Assembly: GCA_963422465.1 (NCBI GenBank)
Contig: OY730175.1
Span: 2,914,001 to 2,978,000 of the forward strand
DNA from: Lichina pygmaea
Lineage: Eukaryota; Ascomycota; Lichinomycetes; Lichinales; Lichinaceae
Direction: 5' to 3'
Length of the DNA stretch: 64,000 bases
Below, in pieces: positions 34,794 to 46,862 of the stretch. A program made the position numbers and the translations under genes. The notes under the pieces were generated by a model. It searched no databases and was not told the DNA's origin. It saw only the letters and a list, made by a program, of their open reading frames with translations. The first letter of the stretch is position 1. Each line of letters starts with the position of its first letter.

Positions 34794-37700
34794 ATAGTGT
34801 AGAGATCCCCAAGACACCTCTGGAGCTGTTCTATCTGCCTTTGGCTCTAGCTTGATCACATGATCCTGGCTGGCTTGGTGGGGGAGTAGGTGTTCTGCTG
34901 CAGTGTGGTTGAAAACATCAAGCTATTGGTGGTAGTTTTTCAGAAGCTTCTCTCTAGGGTCTGAACAGGTTTTCATCTTTAGGGCTTTCTCAACATCTTT
35001 TATACTTGCTGTGAACACCTGAGCTTTCTTGTGCTTGCTGGCCAGGTTGAATCCAGCTGTGTTGACTATGACACAGTCCAAACACAGCTCTTCTGGGACT
35101 TCTTGCTCTAGGTTAGCCACTGTTGTTCTGAAGTGGTGGATTAACATCTTATCTTTCATGTGGTTGAAATGCACATCTTGCTGACAGATCCAGGGGTGCT
35201 CTAGAATCATATTCTATTTGTTAAGCTTAGCCACAAAGAAGAAAACATGTGGCTGCACATAGCTCTTGATCCACATCACTCTGTAAGCCACTTTGTTGAT
35301 TGTTTCTTGCTGGGAGTTTTCTTCAAACATGGATATACAGATTGGGTGAGTCTGCAGCTGCTTCAAGTTGCATTTAGTGGTGTACACAGAGTCAATGATT
35401 CTGTAGAAGCTGCAGCCACAGTCTACTATTGCTTGCCCAGAGGTGAAGTTTTGATTACGCAGAGAAGAGAGTTCAATAGAAGTGTGGAACAATATACTAT
35501 TCATCAGGAAGTTATTAAGCTCCTTCCTGATTCTACTTTGTTCCACCACCTTCTTGCTCACTACCTCAGATTCTTGGATGTGACTCTGCCCAAGGATCAC
35601 CTGTTTTTTGTCTCCAGCTCTGCAACTTCCACCGCAGCATCTTCAGAGACTTGAGCCTCTGCTGTGGCAATCTGCAGCTGGTGGGTGGGGAGTAGTATAT
35701 ATTAACTGACAAAGTGCTGCTTCAACTTGCACTGTACACACAAGCCCTTGGCTCTCTGTTCTGAGAGTATGTCAGGGGTTACCTATTTCACTCTGAGCTT
35801 TCCTGCTGACATGTCCATGGAGCCAGGGTGTGTACTGGTAGCTGTTGAGGTGGCTGGGGAGCTGGCAGGGTGGCTGGGAGCTGCTTGGGAGAGTGTTCCA
35901 GCCATGCCCACTGTGTGGGCCAGTGGCAGAACTATCCAGGAATGTTGGTGATATTGTTCTGCTTGTTGGCAGTTATCCAGTGACTGGCACAGGTGTACCA
36001 GGTTGTCTATTGTTGTCAGCTTGGTAGTCCAGTACAAGAGAGCTGTCCCTAGCTCTTGTGAGAGTTGTAGCCACAGTATGTGCAGCAGAGAGCTCTCATC
36101 ATACTCTGTTTTGGGTATGTGCTGCATGAACTCTGTGTAGTGCTCTGTGAAAGTCTTCTTGCCCTGGCTGAGCTTTGCAAGTTTTGTTCAAGCCATGTTT
36201 GCTCAGTCCAGATCTCTGAAGGTGTTGTCCAGGATCCTGAACATGGATCTGAACACTGTGTCACCTGGGTATTCACCAGCAAGTCTCAGAGCTCTGGTGT
36301 AGCTCTTCTCTGCGTACAGCTCCAATTGGGCCTGCGTGGCTTCTCCAACCTGTGAGAAGATGTAGTGGAGTTGGGCTAACACATCTGGGTACTGGGTTCT
36401 CTTCTGCCTAATCTTATCAGACATCTTGATCTTCCAAACATTTAGGGAGATCTTATCTGTCTGCGTGTCTTCTGTGAAAACAGGAGGATTCAGAAGCTTT
36501 GCCAGCTTGGGGGAGCTGGCTTGTTGGGTTAGCTTCTGCAGAGGAGTAGTGGGGGCTGGAGTCACAGGTGTCAAGAAGCCAGGTGAGAGCAGCTGGTTCT
36601 GGAGAGTGTCTTGTTCCAGCTTGAAGGTATCATGTTCTGCCTTGTAGTAGCCAGCTTGCTCTATCACTTCTTGGTGCTGCTGCTGGAGTGCAGCAAGTTG
36701 CTTGTTGACAAAGCCTAGCTCCACCTATAAGGACTGGAGCTGTGCCTCTATATCCCTGCCCAGAGCCACTTTCTTGTCCTGATCTTGCTGGTAAGTTCCA
36801 GCTTCTCTATAACCCACTGCAATGTGTCTTGCAGTGCTATCATACACTCTTCTATATCAGTGTCTTCCATGTCTGCTGTCTGTTTGATGGGGGCTATCCA
36901 GCCAAGTGTTCTGTCTGTTCTGTTCTGCTGATGGAGACTATCCAGCCAAGTGCTTGGGTTCTTGACTTGAGTCTGTGTGCACAGTAGCTATCCAGCTAAG
37001 TGTGTCTATCTGTTCTGTTCTGTTAGTAGACTGTCCAGCTGAGGGAGAGCTTTACCTAATGTCAAAAGGTAGACATCAATAACAATCAATAGATTCCTAT
37101 TTTACAAGAAGGTAAAGCTACAGAAGAGAAATACAACACAGGTGGGTAAAAACATGAAAAGTGACACAAAGTCAGCTGACTTGTCATGTGGTCACATGGC
37201 TCAGAGGTGCTTGTGGTCTGCCCTGTGACAGACATACTTTTTGTACTTCTCCAAGATTCTATTGGTGTAGACCAAGACATCATCAATATAAGCAGTAACA
37301 AATATATCCAGGTATTGTCAGAGAATAGTGTTAATAAGTGATTGCAATATTACTGGTGTATTTGTAAGACTGAATAGTATAATAGTATACTTGTAATACC
37401 TGTACCTTGTACAAAAGACTGTCTTCTATTCTTCACTATCGTTTATCCTAACCAGGTTGAAAGTACCTTGAATATTGAACTTGGTGAACTACTTGGCTTC
37501 TTGGATTCAGTCCTGGATTTCTGATATTAACAGTAGTGGGTAGTGATTCTTGATTATAATCACATTAAGCTACCAGTAGTCAACACACAGTCAAAGCTTG
37601 CTGTTCTTCTTTGGCACAAACAATATCAGGTATCTGGCCAGTGATGTTGAAGGTTTTATAAACTCTTTCACTAGGTTCTTGCCCAGGTAATCTCTCAAGA

Positions 37701-39158
37701 CCTTAAACTCTTTTGCTGATAGAGTGTAGATAGGGCTGTGTGTGAGTTTCTTTCTGTTTTCCAGCAGAATTTTGTGATCCCAATCTTGGTGTTCTGGTAG
37801 TGTCACAACCACTTCCTCACCAAACATCTCCTGGTAGTCTTTATACTCACTTGGCAGCTGTGGTGTCTGAGTCTTGCCCACAGTGTCATGTATAGTGCAA
37901 AGTTGATAGTTTCAGGACTTCATCCAGGCCACATAGACTTGCTCTTACCAGTAGTGTTTCTTCCACTCTGTGTATAAGATCTTTTTAATTCTTATATTCT
38001 CTGGCTCCACTCAGGTTGCCAGACTCTTCCTCAGAAAGACTAGATACCTTCTTTTCCAGTCAATCCCTGGGTTTTGTTTTTCTAACCACAGAAGACCCAG
38101 TATAACTTTGTGTAGTATCTAGACTAAGTTGAATTCTTCTGATCTGATTGTTGTACTGTTGACACAGTTATAGATTTTTAGTCTTCTTTATCACTTGTCC
38201 TTGGTTGTTGGAGAGTGGTGTCCTGTCCACTACTGTTAGCTGGTATGGATTCCTCTTCTCTTGAGTCAGGATTCTGTGCTTCCTGGCAAAACTTTCTGAC
38301 ATGAAGTTACCAGTAGCTCCAGAGTTGATCATGGTGTTTGTCAGGCACCTGTTAACTCTTATCTTGATGCAGAAATACAAACTGCAGACTGTTATGTCAA
38401 GACTCTGCTTGACTTCTTCTTTCTGGAGTGTTGTCTTGCCTACTCTTCTGACTCCAGATTTGAAAAGCACTGCTAGTTTTTTGAACACCCAAGACTCTGG
38501 GCCTGGTGTTCTGCTGCATACTTCTTGCATTCCTTAGTGAAGTATAGCTCCCATGTGTTTTCTCCACAATCATCATGTTTCTTTCTCTGTTAACTTAACT
38601 GATATCTGATACTCCAGGTCTTCTTGTGGTACTCTAGGCCAGGGAAGTGTTTTTTTCTTCTTTTCTCTAGAAAGTACTTCTTGCACTAGTGGTCCTCACA
38701 CTCTTTCTAATAGAGGTGTCCACAGCCTGGTGTTGTGGCCTGGTGGAAGTCCACTTGTGCTGTGATATCTTGGGATTGTGAGATACTGATAGTGTTGTCT
38801 TTCTACTATATCACTCTTGCTTCACTGGTCTCTGACAAAGTCATGTTCTGTCATCAGAGTATTGGTTTCTTGGGAACTGGTGGCATACTGGCTGTGTCAA
38901 TTTTATAGTCTGTTGTGTTAATTCAGAGATCAGGTTATCTTCCTAATAGACTTTGTCAATCTGATCTTGGACTATGCACAGATTCTCCAGTGATCTTTGC
39001 AGATTGTTCTCCAGTTTTTTGATGTGCTGTTTAAGATTGTCCTTCTGTCCAAAGACTGTTACTTCTGACTAGTTTATAGGTAGTGTGCCTCTGGGAGTCC
39101 TTGGTGACTTCTGAATACTCTTGCCTTTCCAGGCACTAGTGGCATTCAACTACTTACC

Positions 39159-39771
39159 TGTCACACAGTGCTGTACAGAGTAGGCTAAAGTGGAACTGTG
39201 CCAAAAAAACTACTATGTTTGGACTTAGTGCCTGACATCTCTGTACTAGTGATAGATAAGTGTCGCTGCACCCACCTGCCTAGTCAGGATCTAACTGACT
39301 AAGTGCTCAGTTGGGCAACTAGCTCCTGACATCACTCCCCTTCTGAGGCTAGTGTTCTTGCTAGCTACAGCTCTTGTGCCACTGTGTCTTGCTACCTACT
39401 AGCTTAGGTGCACAAGTATAAGTGTGCCAGGCTCTGTTCACCAATCACAAGCTCCCAAGGTACATACTTCCTGGGGATCAAACCTGAAGATGTACAAACC
39501 TTGTCAGCACTATGTACCAGCCTGAGTCAAACTTGTGACTAAACTGTCAGCCAGTCTACATTGCTTGAGGGGTGGGGTACTGACTAAGCCCAGACATACT
39601 GTTGTGTGGTGCTGTACAGAGTAGGCTAAAGTGGAACTGAGCTAAAAGACTACTATGTCTGGGCTTAGTGCCTGACATCTCTGTACTAGTGATAGATAAG
39701 TGTGGCTGCACCTGCCTGCCTAGTCAGGATCTAACTGACTAAGTGCCCAGTCAGGCAACTAGCTCCTGACA
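39159..39771 (-). mobile_element. Miniature LTR element (TRIM-like), 613 bases
   Basis: Two 172-173-base direct repeats (39159-39331 and 39600-39771), both TGTY...CTCCTGACA, enclose 268 bases with no coding. The flanks TTACC (39154-39158) and TTACT (39772-39776) look like a 5-base duplication with one change. On the minus strand a purine-rich AGAAGGGGAGTGA precedes the repeat at 39331. Next to the other repeat, TATGTCTGGGCTTAGT is exactly complementary to a 16-base stretch inside the LTR, a candidate self-priming site. A third LTR copy lies at 51262-51434. It has no genes, so any movement would need proteins from another element. Confidence 0.8.
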
Positions 39772-40344
39772 TTACTCTTTCCTTCTTTCTCTCTCTTACT
39801 TTGGTAGTTGGCCACAAGGTGGCCTACCTTCTGGTAATTGTAACACTTCTGTGTTTCTTTCTTCTTTGTTGCTTGTGGTGTTGTTACATCAATCTCCATG
39901 GGCATCAAACTGTACTTGTCTTGTGCTGGTGTTGTCTTCTTGCCCTATTGCCTCACATGCTTGCCTCACTTCTCAAGCTCTTGTTCAAACTATCAGTTGT
40001 TGATACATACTACTGTGTTGATCATGTTCTTGAGATTTGTGGGTCAGTCTTCTTGTGTGATATTGTTCTTGACTTGTTCCTTGAGAGCTTGGTAGAACAG
40101 TGCTGTTAAGGCACTATCTCCCCACTGTGTTCTTACTGACAGTTGTTGGAACTTTACTGTGAAGTCTGATACTGACCCTGTCTGCTGTAGTGCTTGAAGC
40201 TTCTGTTCTATGTCTTGTTCCTTATTGATGACTCTAAAAATCTTTTTCATCTGGGTCTTGAAGGTTGAGAAACTTCTGATAATTTCCTATGTCAAGGTCT
40301 CTATATCTGAGAGGTCTTCCATATTGTTGAGGAAGTCTTGTAGG

Positions 40345-42018
40345 TTTTTTATTTATTTTTTATTTGATTCTTACACTGGTAGTAGCTTTACAGCCATGCA
40401 GAGCTTATAGCTAATAGTGAACTCCTTCAGAAAACCTTTGAAGGGATAAAAACTGAAGGCAGGGTGTGACTAGGGAATGTAACAAAAGAAATCTTGAAGT
40501 TTCTGGTAAGAGAAGAGAATCTAGGTATTGGATTGGGAATAGTGGAGTTTGAAACCTAGATTAAACTGGTTTAGTCTTTTCAAAGACATAAACCAGTACA
40601 AGAACTTCTGTAGTAGCTCTGGGTTTGAAATAATAGTGGTGAAGTCTTGGGGATTAAAAGAGACTTGTTGTCTTTGTCTTGAATAAAGAGAGCATGAAGA
40701 GGTGATATGTTTTGCAGTTTCTTCTGCTTGGCCACACACACATAGTGGGGTAGGGAAGTCAGGAACTCCAGCTCTGAAAAGAAAACTTGCCAGACCAATT
40801 CTTCCAGTCCTGATTTGCAGTAGCAGACTTGCCTCAGCTTTCTGTAACTCTTTGTAGAGCTTCAGATTGTTTTTGTGTGGCTTTTGACAGAAAGTCTGCC
40901 AGCCTGGATAGCTTCTTCTTTTCTTCTCTTCCCATTAGTCTTCCCACTCTTTAGTAAAGAGCTTTTGTAGTTCTTTCTTTGAACTAGCCTGGTTAGTAGT
41001 TATTTGACTTAACCAAGTGAATTTCCACTTAGGAGAGATAGTTGAGGATTCCTTTAAAGGTTTCTTCAAGAGAGAGGTATAGCTGGAAATAGTGGAAAAG
41101 ATACTGTCAAGAAAGTATTTGAGAGGGGAGTTTTGAATAGAAGAAAGAAAACAGGCAGTGCGAAATTTAAAGTAGAGGTCTAGAGGTAGAAGAAAAAGCT
41201 CACTCTCTAATAGAAAAGAAGGAGTGGCTTTGAAAGCACCCCCAATAAGTCTTAGGCATCTGTTTTGAAATGAAACAAGAGAAGAGATATTGGAGGATTT
41301 TCTTAGAGGGTTAAACCAGATCCCCACTGCATAGCTCAGTAGAGATCTCAGTATAGCAGTGTACACCAGACATGATGTGTGAACTGGAAAGCCCCAAGTA
41401 GAATAGGAAGTTCTAGAAAGAGAAGAGAGTGCTTTCTGTGCTTTTTGAAGAATAATCCTCTGGTGTTTGTGCCAGTGGAGCTTTGCATCTAGGTACACTC
41501 CAAGTACTCGCACTTCTTCTTTTGGTTTGAGAATCACATTCCCCAGTCTGAGCTTGAGCTGAAGATTGTCTGATCTTCTTCTGGAAAAATGAAGTATTTC
41601 ATATTTCTCAGGTGAGAAGACTATTCCATGTCTTGCAGCCCAGGATAGACATTTGTGGTGTGTGTTCTTTAACTTCAGAAGGTTACTTTTCAAGGAGTGA
41701 CCAAAAGCAAGCAGATTTGTATCATCTGCAAACCCCAGGGCAGATACACCAGAAGAGGGAGTATGCACAGTCTCATGCAATTCAGAAATGTAGAATAGAA
41801 AAAGAATAGGGGATAGTGGAGAACCTTGAGAAACTCCACAATGAATAGGAATAGAGCAAGACTCAGAATCATCAAAGACAAGAGTGGTAGAGCGCTTATC
41901 ACAGAAGGAGTAGATCCAGGAAGCTAGCCAGGCAGGTATTCCTTTTCTTTTCAGAATTTGCTGTAGTATCTTGGGGAGAACTCTGTCATAGACTTCTGAG
42001 ATATCCAGTGAGAGTAGG
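40345..42018 (-). mobile_element. LINE copy F, 5'-truncated
   Basis: A minus-strand LINE insertion in the gag of Y with a 14-base target duplication, GGAAGTCTTGTAGG at 40331-40344 and GGAAGTCTTTTAGG at 42019-42032 (one mismatch). It covers the RT from the DISGAYDR block to the terminal motif. The coding stretch 40935-41780 is open for 281 codons and includes FADDTN. The C-terminal zinc motif keeps C-x-C (CVCGQAEETAKHITSSC). A TAA near 40938 (CAA to TAA) separates the two parts. Confidence 0.88.
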
Positions 42019-42386
42019 GAAGTCTTTTAGGCAGATGTTGAGCTATGCAAACATTAGTCTGTCCAGGTAGGAGGCTGCAAACAGCACCTTCTCCTGTTTG
42101 GTCAGGAACTGTGCAGTGTTGAACCTGTAGTAAAGCTCAAGCTGAGAGAAGAATAATTCTAATCCTTCTTGTAATCTATTATACCTCTTCAGTATACCTA
42201 CCTTCAACAGTTTTGGAGGTAAGGTAAGGGTAGGCAGAACCTGGGCTTGCACCTGAGGTGTAGCCTGTGAACAGCCTGCCTACAAAGAGGTAGAGCTATG
42301 TGGATCTGCTATTGTATTGAGCTGGTGTCCTATATGTTAGAGACTAAAGCTACTGAAATCTTGGAAGACTCTACCCAAGAGGATTA

Positions 42387-45300
42387 ATGAGTTACTCCAC
42401 ACTTAACCTTCTCCAGTACAATGTCCAGAAAAGCCAGACATGCCAAGAACTTCTACTGGCAAACTCTAGACTACAGGAAGTGGACATCATCACTCTGCAA
42501 GAACCCTGGAAAAACCCCCACCAAGAATCAAGCATCTCTACAACATTCTCAGCCTTCTACCCTTTACAAAGCCAGGAGCTAGGGAGAACACTTGTTCTTG
42601 TTAACAGAAGAATTTTGCGGTCATCTATAAGCCCAATTTTCTGGAGTAAAGATCTAGTCTCCTTGGAGATAAGAGTTCAAACAAAGTCATTCTGGATCCA
42701 CAACCTCTATTTCACACCCACAAGCCAAAGGAACTATAGAGAGTCAGCTCAGACTCTTCTAGACCTACTGGAACAAGCTATCCAAAAAGAGGGTGAACAT
42801 ATTCTCCTGACAGACTGAAATCTCCACCACCCAAGTTGGTCAAAGTCAAGCCAGCTATACTCAGAACTGGCCTTATCCTTCAAGAACCTAACAGACAAAT
42901 AGGGACTAGAGCTGGCAATAGCTCCCTACACACCAACAAGAGCAAGAACTCTTCTAGAACCACCTTCATCAGCAATTGATCTTTCTTTTATTTCAAGTTC
43001 TTTACTTAATTCTCTTATTTACTCACAAATTAACATGAGATTCCACACCGGGTCAGACCACAGACCAGTGCACACAATTCTCAGTCTGGAGACTCCAAGA
43101 AAAACCAGAACAGACAAAAAGAACTGGAGAACTCTGGATGCTAGTCAAGCAAGACAAGAAGCTGATAACCTACCACCTATTCCATCTCGAACTAGCAAGA
43201 AAGAAGTGGATGATTACCTGGAAAGACTGGACAAAACTCTCCAAGAAATTGCAAACAAGACAACCCAACCTTGCAAAGAGTCCAGGTATGCAGTACCATG
43301 GTGGAACCAGGAAATCAAAGAAATAATCCAGGAGGAAAGAAAAGTAAGAAGAAAAGTACTCCAAGGCCAAGAGGAAACCACCAGACTAGAGGAGATAACT
43401 AAAAAGAAAAAGAGTCTGATCAGACAAGCCAAAAGAAAGACATTCAGAACACATCTCCACCAGCTAGCAAAACCCAGGACTACTGGAGAATTGCCAAATG
43501 GGGAAAAGAAAAAGCCGGCAAAGTTCCTGACCTACCAATAGTCCCAGAACTTATAGGACAACAAGGACAGCTGGCAAAGTCTTTTGAAGAGAAAACAGAA
43601 GCTTTCAGGACTCAATTCTTCCCTCTTCCTCTACAGCCAGAGCCAGAGGAACAGGACCTGCCAGAAGAAACCCAGGAATAGCAACTATCCCAAGAAGTCT
43701 CCAAGGAAGAAGTACAAGCAGTTCTAAAGAAGAAAAAACCTCTCTCAGCACCAGGCCAAGATACTCTACCAAATGGATTTCTAAGAGCACTGGGAGACTC
43801 TTTCAACAAAAGAATTGCTAAGGTTTTGGAGGCTTGCTGGAGACTGGAATACTTTCCAGACAGGTACAAGTCAGCCAAGACAATCTGCCTAAGGAAACCT
43901 GGCAAGGGATCCTACTGTTAAGCAAAAGCATGGCACTCTATAGCTCTTCTGAATACAATTGGGAAGCTAATGGAAGCTATTGCAGCTGCAAGACTGAGTG
44001 AACTAGCTGAGAAAAAAAAAAAAAAAAAATCTCTTGCCAGAAATCCAGATGGGATTCAGAAAAGGAAGATCAACAGAATCAGCACTTTTTCTTCTGACCT
44101 CCCAGGTAGAAAAGATCTGCAAAGAAGGAATGCTTGCTAGTCTTCTCTCTCTAGACATCTCTGGAGCCTATGACAGAGTCTTGGGGCGGCATGGTGTAGC
44201 GGGAAGCTGGTGAGAGTTTCCCACTACGTGGCACCCATGACCCGGAACTAGTGGTGTCAGGCCTGGAGAACCTGACTAAACTAGTCGTCAGTTCGAATCT
44301 GACCCACCCCACATTCTGCCACAAAAACCCCCGAGATTCATAGAACTTGTCTAAGATGTACTCCTCGCAAGATGTATGAAAACCCCCAAGAAATAGCTCA
44401 CCCAATATCTGTCAAGATCCACAAAACCCTCATTACTGTGGTTTTCCTATTTCCCCTACGGGGTTTGGGGTTTTCCCACAGTACGTACACTACAAACCAC
44501 GGGGTGTACAGTAAATACGTGAGGTCCCCGAGTCAAGTCTACCAGAGACAAAAATCCTTCAAGAAGTTCTGCATGGCTTAACAGCCCAATCAGTGTAAGA
44601 ATCAAATCAAAAAAAAAATGACAGAGTCTTGCCAGAAGTTCTCAGAAAGATCCTGATTCAGAGAAAGATTCCTAAGTGGTTTGTATCCTGGATCTTTTCC
44701 TTCACTACTTCACGTACTATCTCTCTGGTGTTTGATGACTCAGAATCCCCCCAGTTCCCTATATACTGTGGAGTCTCTCAAGAATCACCTTTCTCTCCTA
44801 TTCTATTTCTTTTCTATATCTCAGAACTGCACAATACTGTACACACCCCTGAGAAAGGAGTTTCAGCACTTGGTTTTGCAGATGACACTAATCTTCTTGC
44901 ATTCTCCTCTTCCTTGAAAAGCAACCTTCTCAAGTTGAAGTCTACACATTCCAAATGTCAGGACTGGGCAAGAAAACATGGTATGAAGTTTGCACCTGAA
45001 AAGTATGAACTTCTCCATTTTTCTAGAAGAAGAAGAGATAATCTTCAGCTCAGTCTAAGACTTGGAGAAGTGGTACTTCAACCAAAAGAAGAAGTGCGCA
45101 TCTTGGGACTTTACTTTGACTCAAAACTTGTCTGGAAAAAACACCAAAAAATCATGTCACAGAAAGCCTCCAAATATTTCTCAGCTTTATCCAGAACAAC
45201 CTACTCTACTTGGAGACTACCAGTCCTAACAGCATGTGATGTCTACACTGCTATACTAAGATCTCTTCTTAGTTATGCAGTAGGAGTCTGGTTCAATCCC

Positions 45301-46083
45301 CAAAAGAAACTCTCTAGTATTATTTCATTATCTACTTTCCAAAATAAATGTTTAAGAACTATAGGAGGTGTCTTTAAAGCCACTCCTATTTTCCTACTTG
45401 AATCAGAACTATTTCTACCCCCTCTAGACTTATACTTCAAGCTGAGAACAGCATGTTTTCTTTCATCTTTCTATTCAAACACACTACCCAACTCTCCTTC
45501 TACACTTCTCCACAAACTACACAGTCAAATTTCTCTCTATGTTTCTTCTCTCAGAACTACACCAAAGTCTCTGACAACTATTTCTCTAAACTGGAAAACA
45601 GTCTGGCTGCAACAACTAACTACTAACCAAGACTTCTCGAAGAAAAGTCTACAGGAGGTTTTCCACAAAGAATGGGAAGCCAGATGGCAGGTAAGCAGAG
45701 GAAATTGTTCTGCTATTTGGGACATGTTCACCAGAAGGCCACAGAAGAAAAACCTCAATATCTTCAAAGATTTGAGAAAAGCTGAGTCTAGTCTATTTCT
45801 TCAAATTCTGTCAGCAAGAATAGGACTGGCTAGTTTTCTTTTCAGAGCAAATGTTCCAGACTTTAACTCCCCTGTATGCAACTGTGGTTTTGGAGAAGAA
45901 ACAGCCCAACACATCACTTTTTTCTGTAACAAATTTTCAAACCAAAGACAACAAGTCCAATTCCCTCTACAAGATTTCCCATCTATCTTATTCTCCTCCA
46001 AGCTACTTCCTAAACTTCTCTTCTGGTTTATGTCTTTGAAAAGACTTGACCAGTTCAATCTAGCCCACCAACTCTCTTTCTAA
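42387..46083 (+). pseudogene. LINE E ORF2, interrupted by a SINE
   Basis: ORF2 starts at 42387 (MSYSTLNLLQYNVQKSQ), overlapping the ORF1 stop as TAATG, where the other subfamily uses ATGA. Endonuclease (QEPWKNPH, SDHRPVHT), RT (CGVSQESPFSPILF, FADDTN) and the C-x-C-x8-H-x4-C motif (CNCGFGEETAQHITFFC) are present. Breaks include a TGA near 42817, a TAG near 43679, a TAA near 43918, an A-run of about 18 near 44013-44030 that shifts the frame, and the SINE at 44183. The last 484 codons are open. Confidence 0.88.
44183..44617 (+). mobile_element. tRNA-derived SINE, copy 2
   Basis: About 435 bases with a precise target duplication, ATGACAGAGTCTT(G), at 44170-44183 and 44618-44631. The head GGGGCGGCATGGTG pairs with CCACCCCA near 44305-44312 as a tRNA acceptor stem with one mismatch. 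An A-box match TGGTGTAGCGGG lies near 44192. A perfect T-arm GTCAG-TTCGAAT-CTGAC near 44287-44303 supplies the B box. The last 50 or so bases, AAGTTCTGCATGGCTTAACAG through CAGTGTAAGAATCAAATC, match the LINE A/E 3' end. A unique central body holds a run around CACAGTACGTACACTAC. The A to B spacing (about 95 bases) is wide for a tRNA head. Confidence 0.9.
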
Positions 46084-46310
46084 GCTCTACCAAGTCAACT
46101 GTTTGTTTTAACAAATAGCTACATGTACAAATTTTCTTAGCTACTGCATATTCCGCAAGATTTTCTCTACTCTCTCCCAAGCTCTAGTTTTTATTCCTCC
46201 AAAGGTTTTCTGGAGAAACAAACATGTACCTAGAAGTTCTGCATGGCTCTACAGCTAAATCAGTGTAAGAATAAAATAAAATAAAATAAAAATATGTTAG
46301 AGACTGAAAC

Positions 46311-46647
46311 TGGTAAGGGCCAGTCCATGTTCACACAGAATGTGGGTGGTCTGCACATCTGGGTAAGGAGAGCAGGGACTTAATAGATGAATAGCAAGAT
46401 GGGTAACTCTCTGGCTATTGTCTTTGGTTGTGTGTGTTTAGCCTGGAGAGCTATTCTCCCCGGCTATCTGGGTTCTCTTATATACAGGAGCCTGAGGGTG
46501 GGGGTCCTCCCCAAGAGGTATCAGCTTTCTGCATGGCAGAGTTGGATGAGGAGTGCTCTCCTCTGCCACCTCTGCCACCGGGTCGGGTGAACATTGTTCC
46601 GTGTACCTCTGTACACTTGCTTAGCCGTTCCGGCCTGGGCCGTAACA
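46311..46647 (-). repeat. 5' LTR of gypsy Y
   Basis: On the minus strand it begins TGTTACGGCC, contains TATATAAG near 46480 and ends in CCCTTACCA. It aligns along its whole length with the Z LTR (9859-10205) and more distantly with the 28688 LTRs. The leader beyond it (GTTTCAGTCTCTAACAT) corresponds to the 28688 leader. Confidence 0.82.
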
Positions 46648-46862
46648 GCTGCTTGCTGCCCGTATCTGTTCAAGTAGCTCCCTCCTTGCCACCCAGCGTA
46701 GGTCTGCAGCCTGTCCGGGGTCTTTGACATGTACCATGACTGTTTTGAACTCACGCTGGGGGGGGTCTTGGGGGGCCTGCTGCCTTTGAGGGTCCGGTGT
46801 CATGTTGGCACCTCTCTGGGCAGCCACTGCATATGTTCCTTGATGCGGGCCCACTAAGGTCG

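Larger units (their letters stand above)
26938..37230 (-). mobile_element. Ty3/gypsy fossil X, hosting a second gypsy and LINE tails
   Basis: A minus-strand gypsy fossil of a Tf1-like kind. From its 5' side: a probable short LTR at 37060-37230 (TGTCA...TGACA, 171 bases), gag (about 35.8-36.7 kb), protease and start of pol (about 34.8-35.6 kb), RT (about 27.9-28.7 kb) and RNase H (26.94-27.1 and 27.33-27.5 kb, including AECNYKIYDKEILAI). Integrase, chromodomain and the 3' LTR are not in view. It has many breaks and is clearly old. The flank GACAT next to the LTR joins directly to element Y, suggesting X inserted into Y pol. Confidence 0.72.
42346..46291 (+). mobile_element. LINE copy E, 5'-truncated, carrying a SINE
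   Basis: Inserted in the leader of Y with a clean 14-base target duplication, ATATGTTAGAGACT (42332-42345 and 46292-46305). It begins about 40 bases before ORF2, in the end of ORF1, and ends with the terminal motif and an AAAAT-repeat tail. It is the sister copy of A. Confidence 0.92.
37231..46647 (-). mobile_element. Ty3/gypsy fossil Y, with nested insertions
   Basis: A minus-strand gypsy related to the 28688 element. Its 5' LTR is 46311-46647 (337 bases). A leader (about 42.3-42.33 and 46.3 kb) and gag follow (42033-42331 and 39777-40345 around LINE F; FFSQLELYYRFNTAQFLT, LQALQQTGSVSDFTVKFQQL). Protease and RT are at about 37.2-38.6 kb. It is interrupted by LINE E (in the leader), LINE F (in gag), a miniature LTR element (39159-39771) and, at its left end, X. 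It has many breaks and is old. It entered the ORF1 of another LINE at 46647/46648. The 3' half is not found. Confidence 0.8.
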
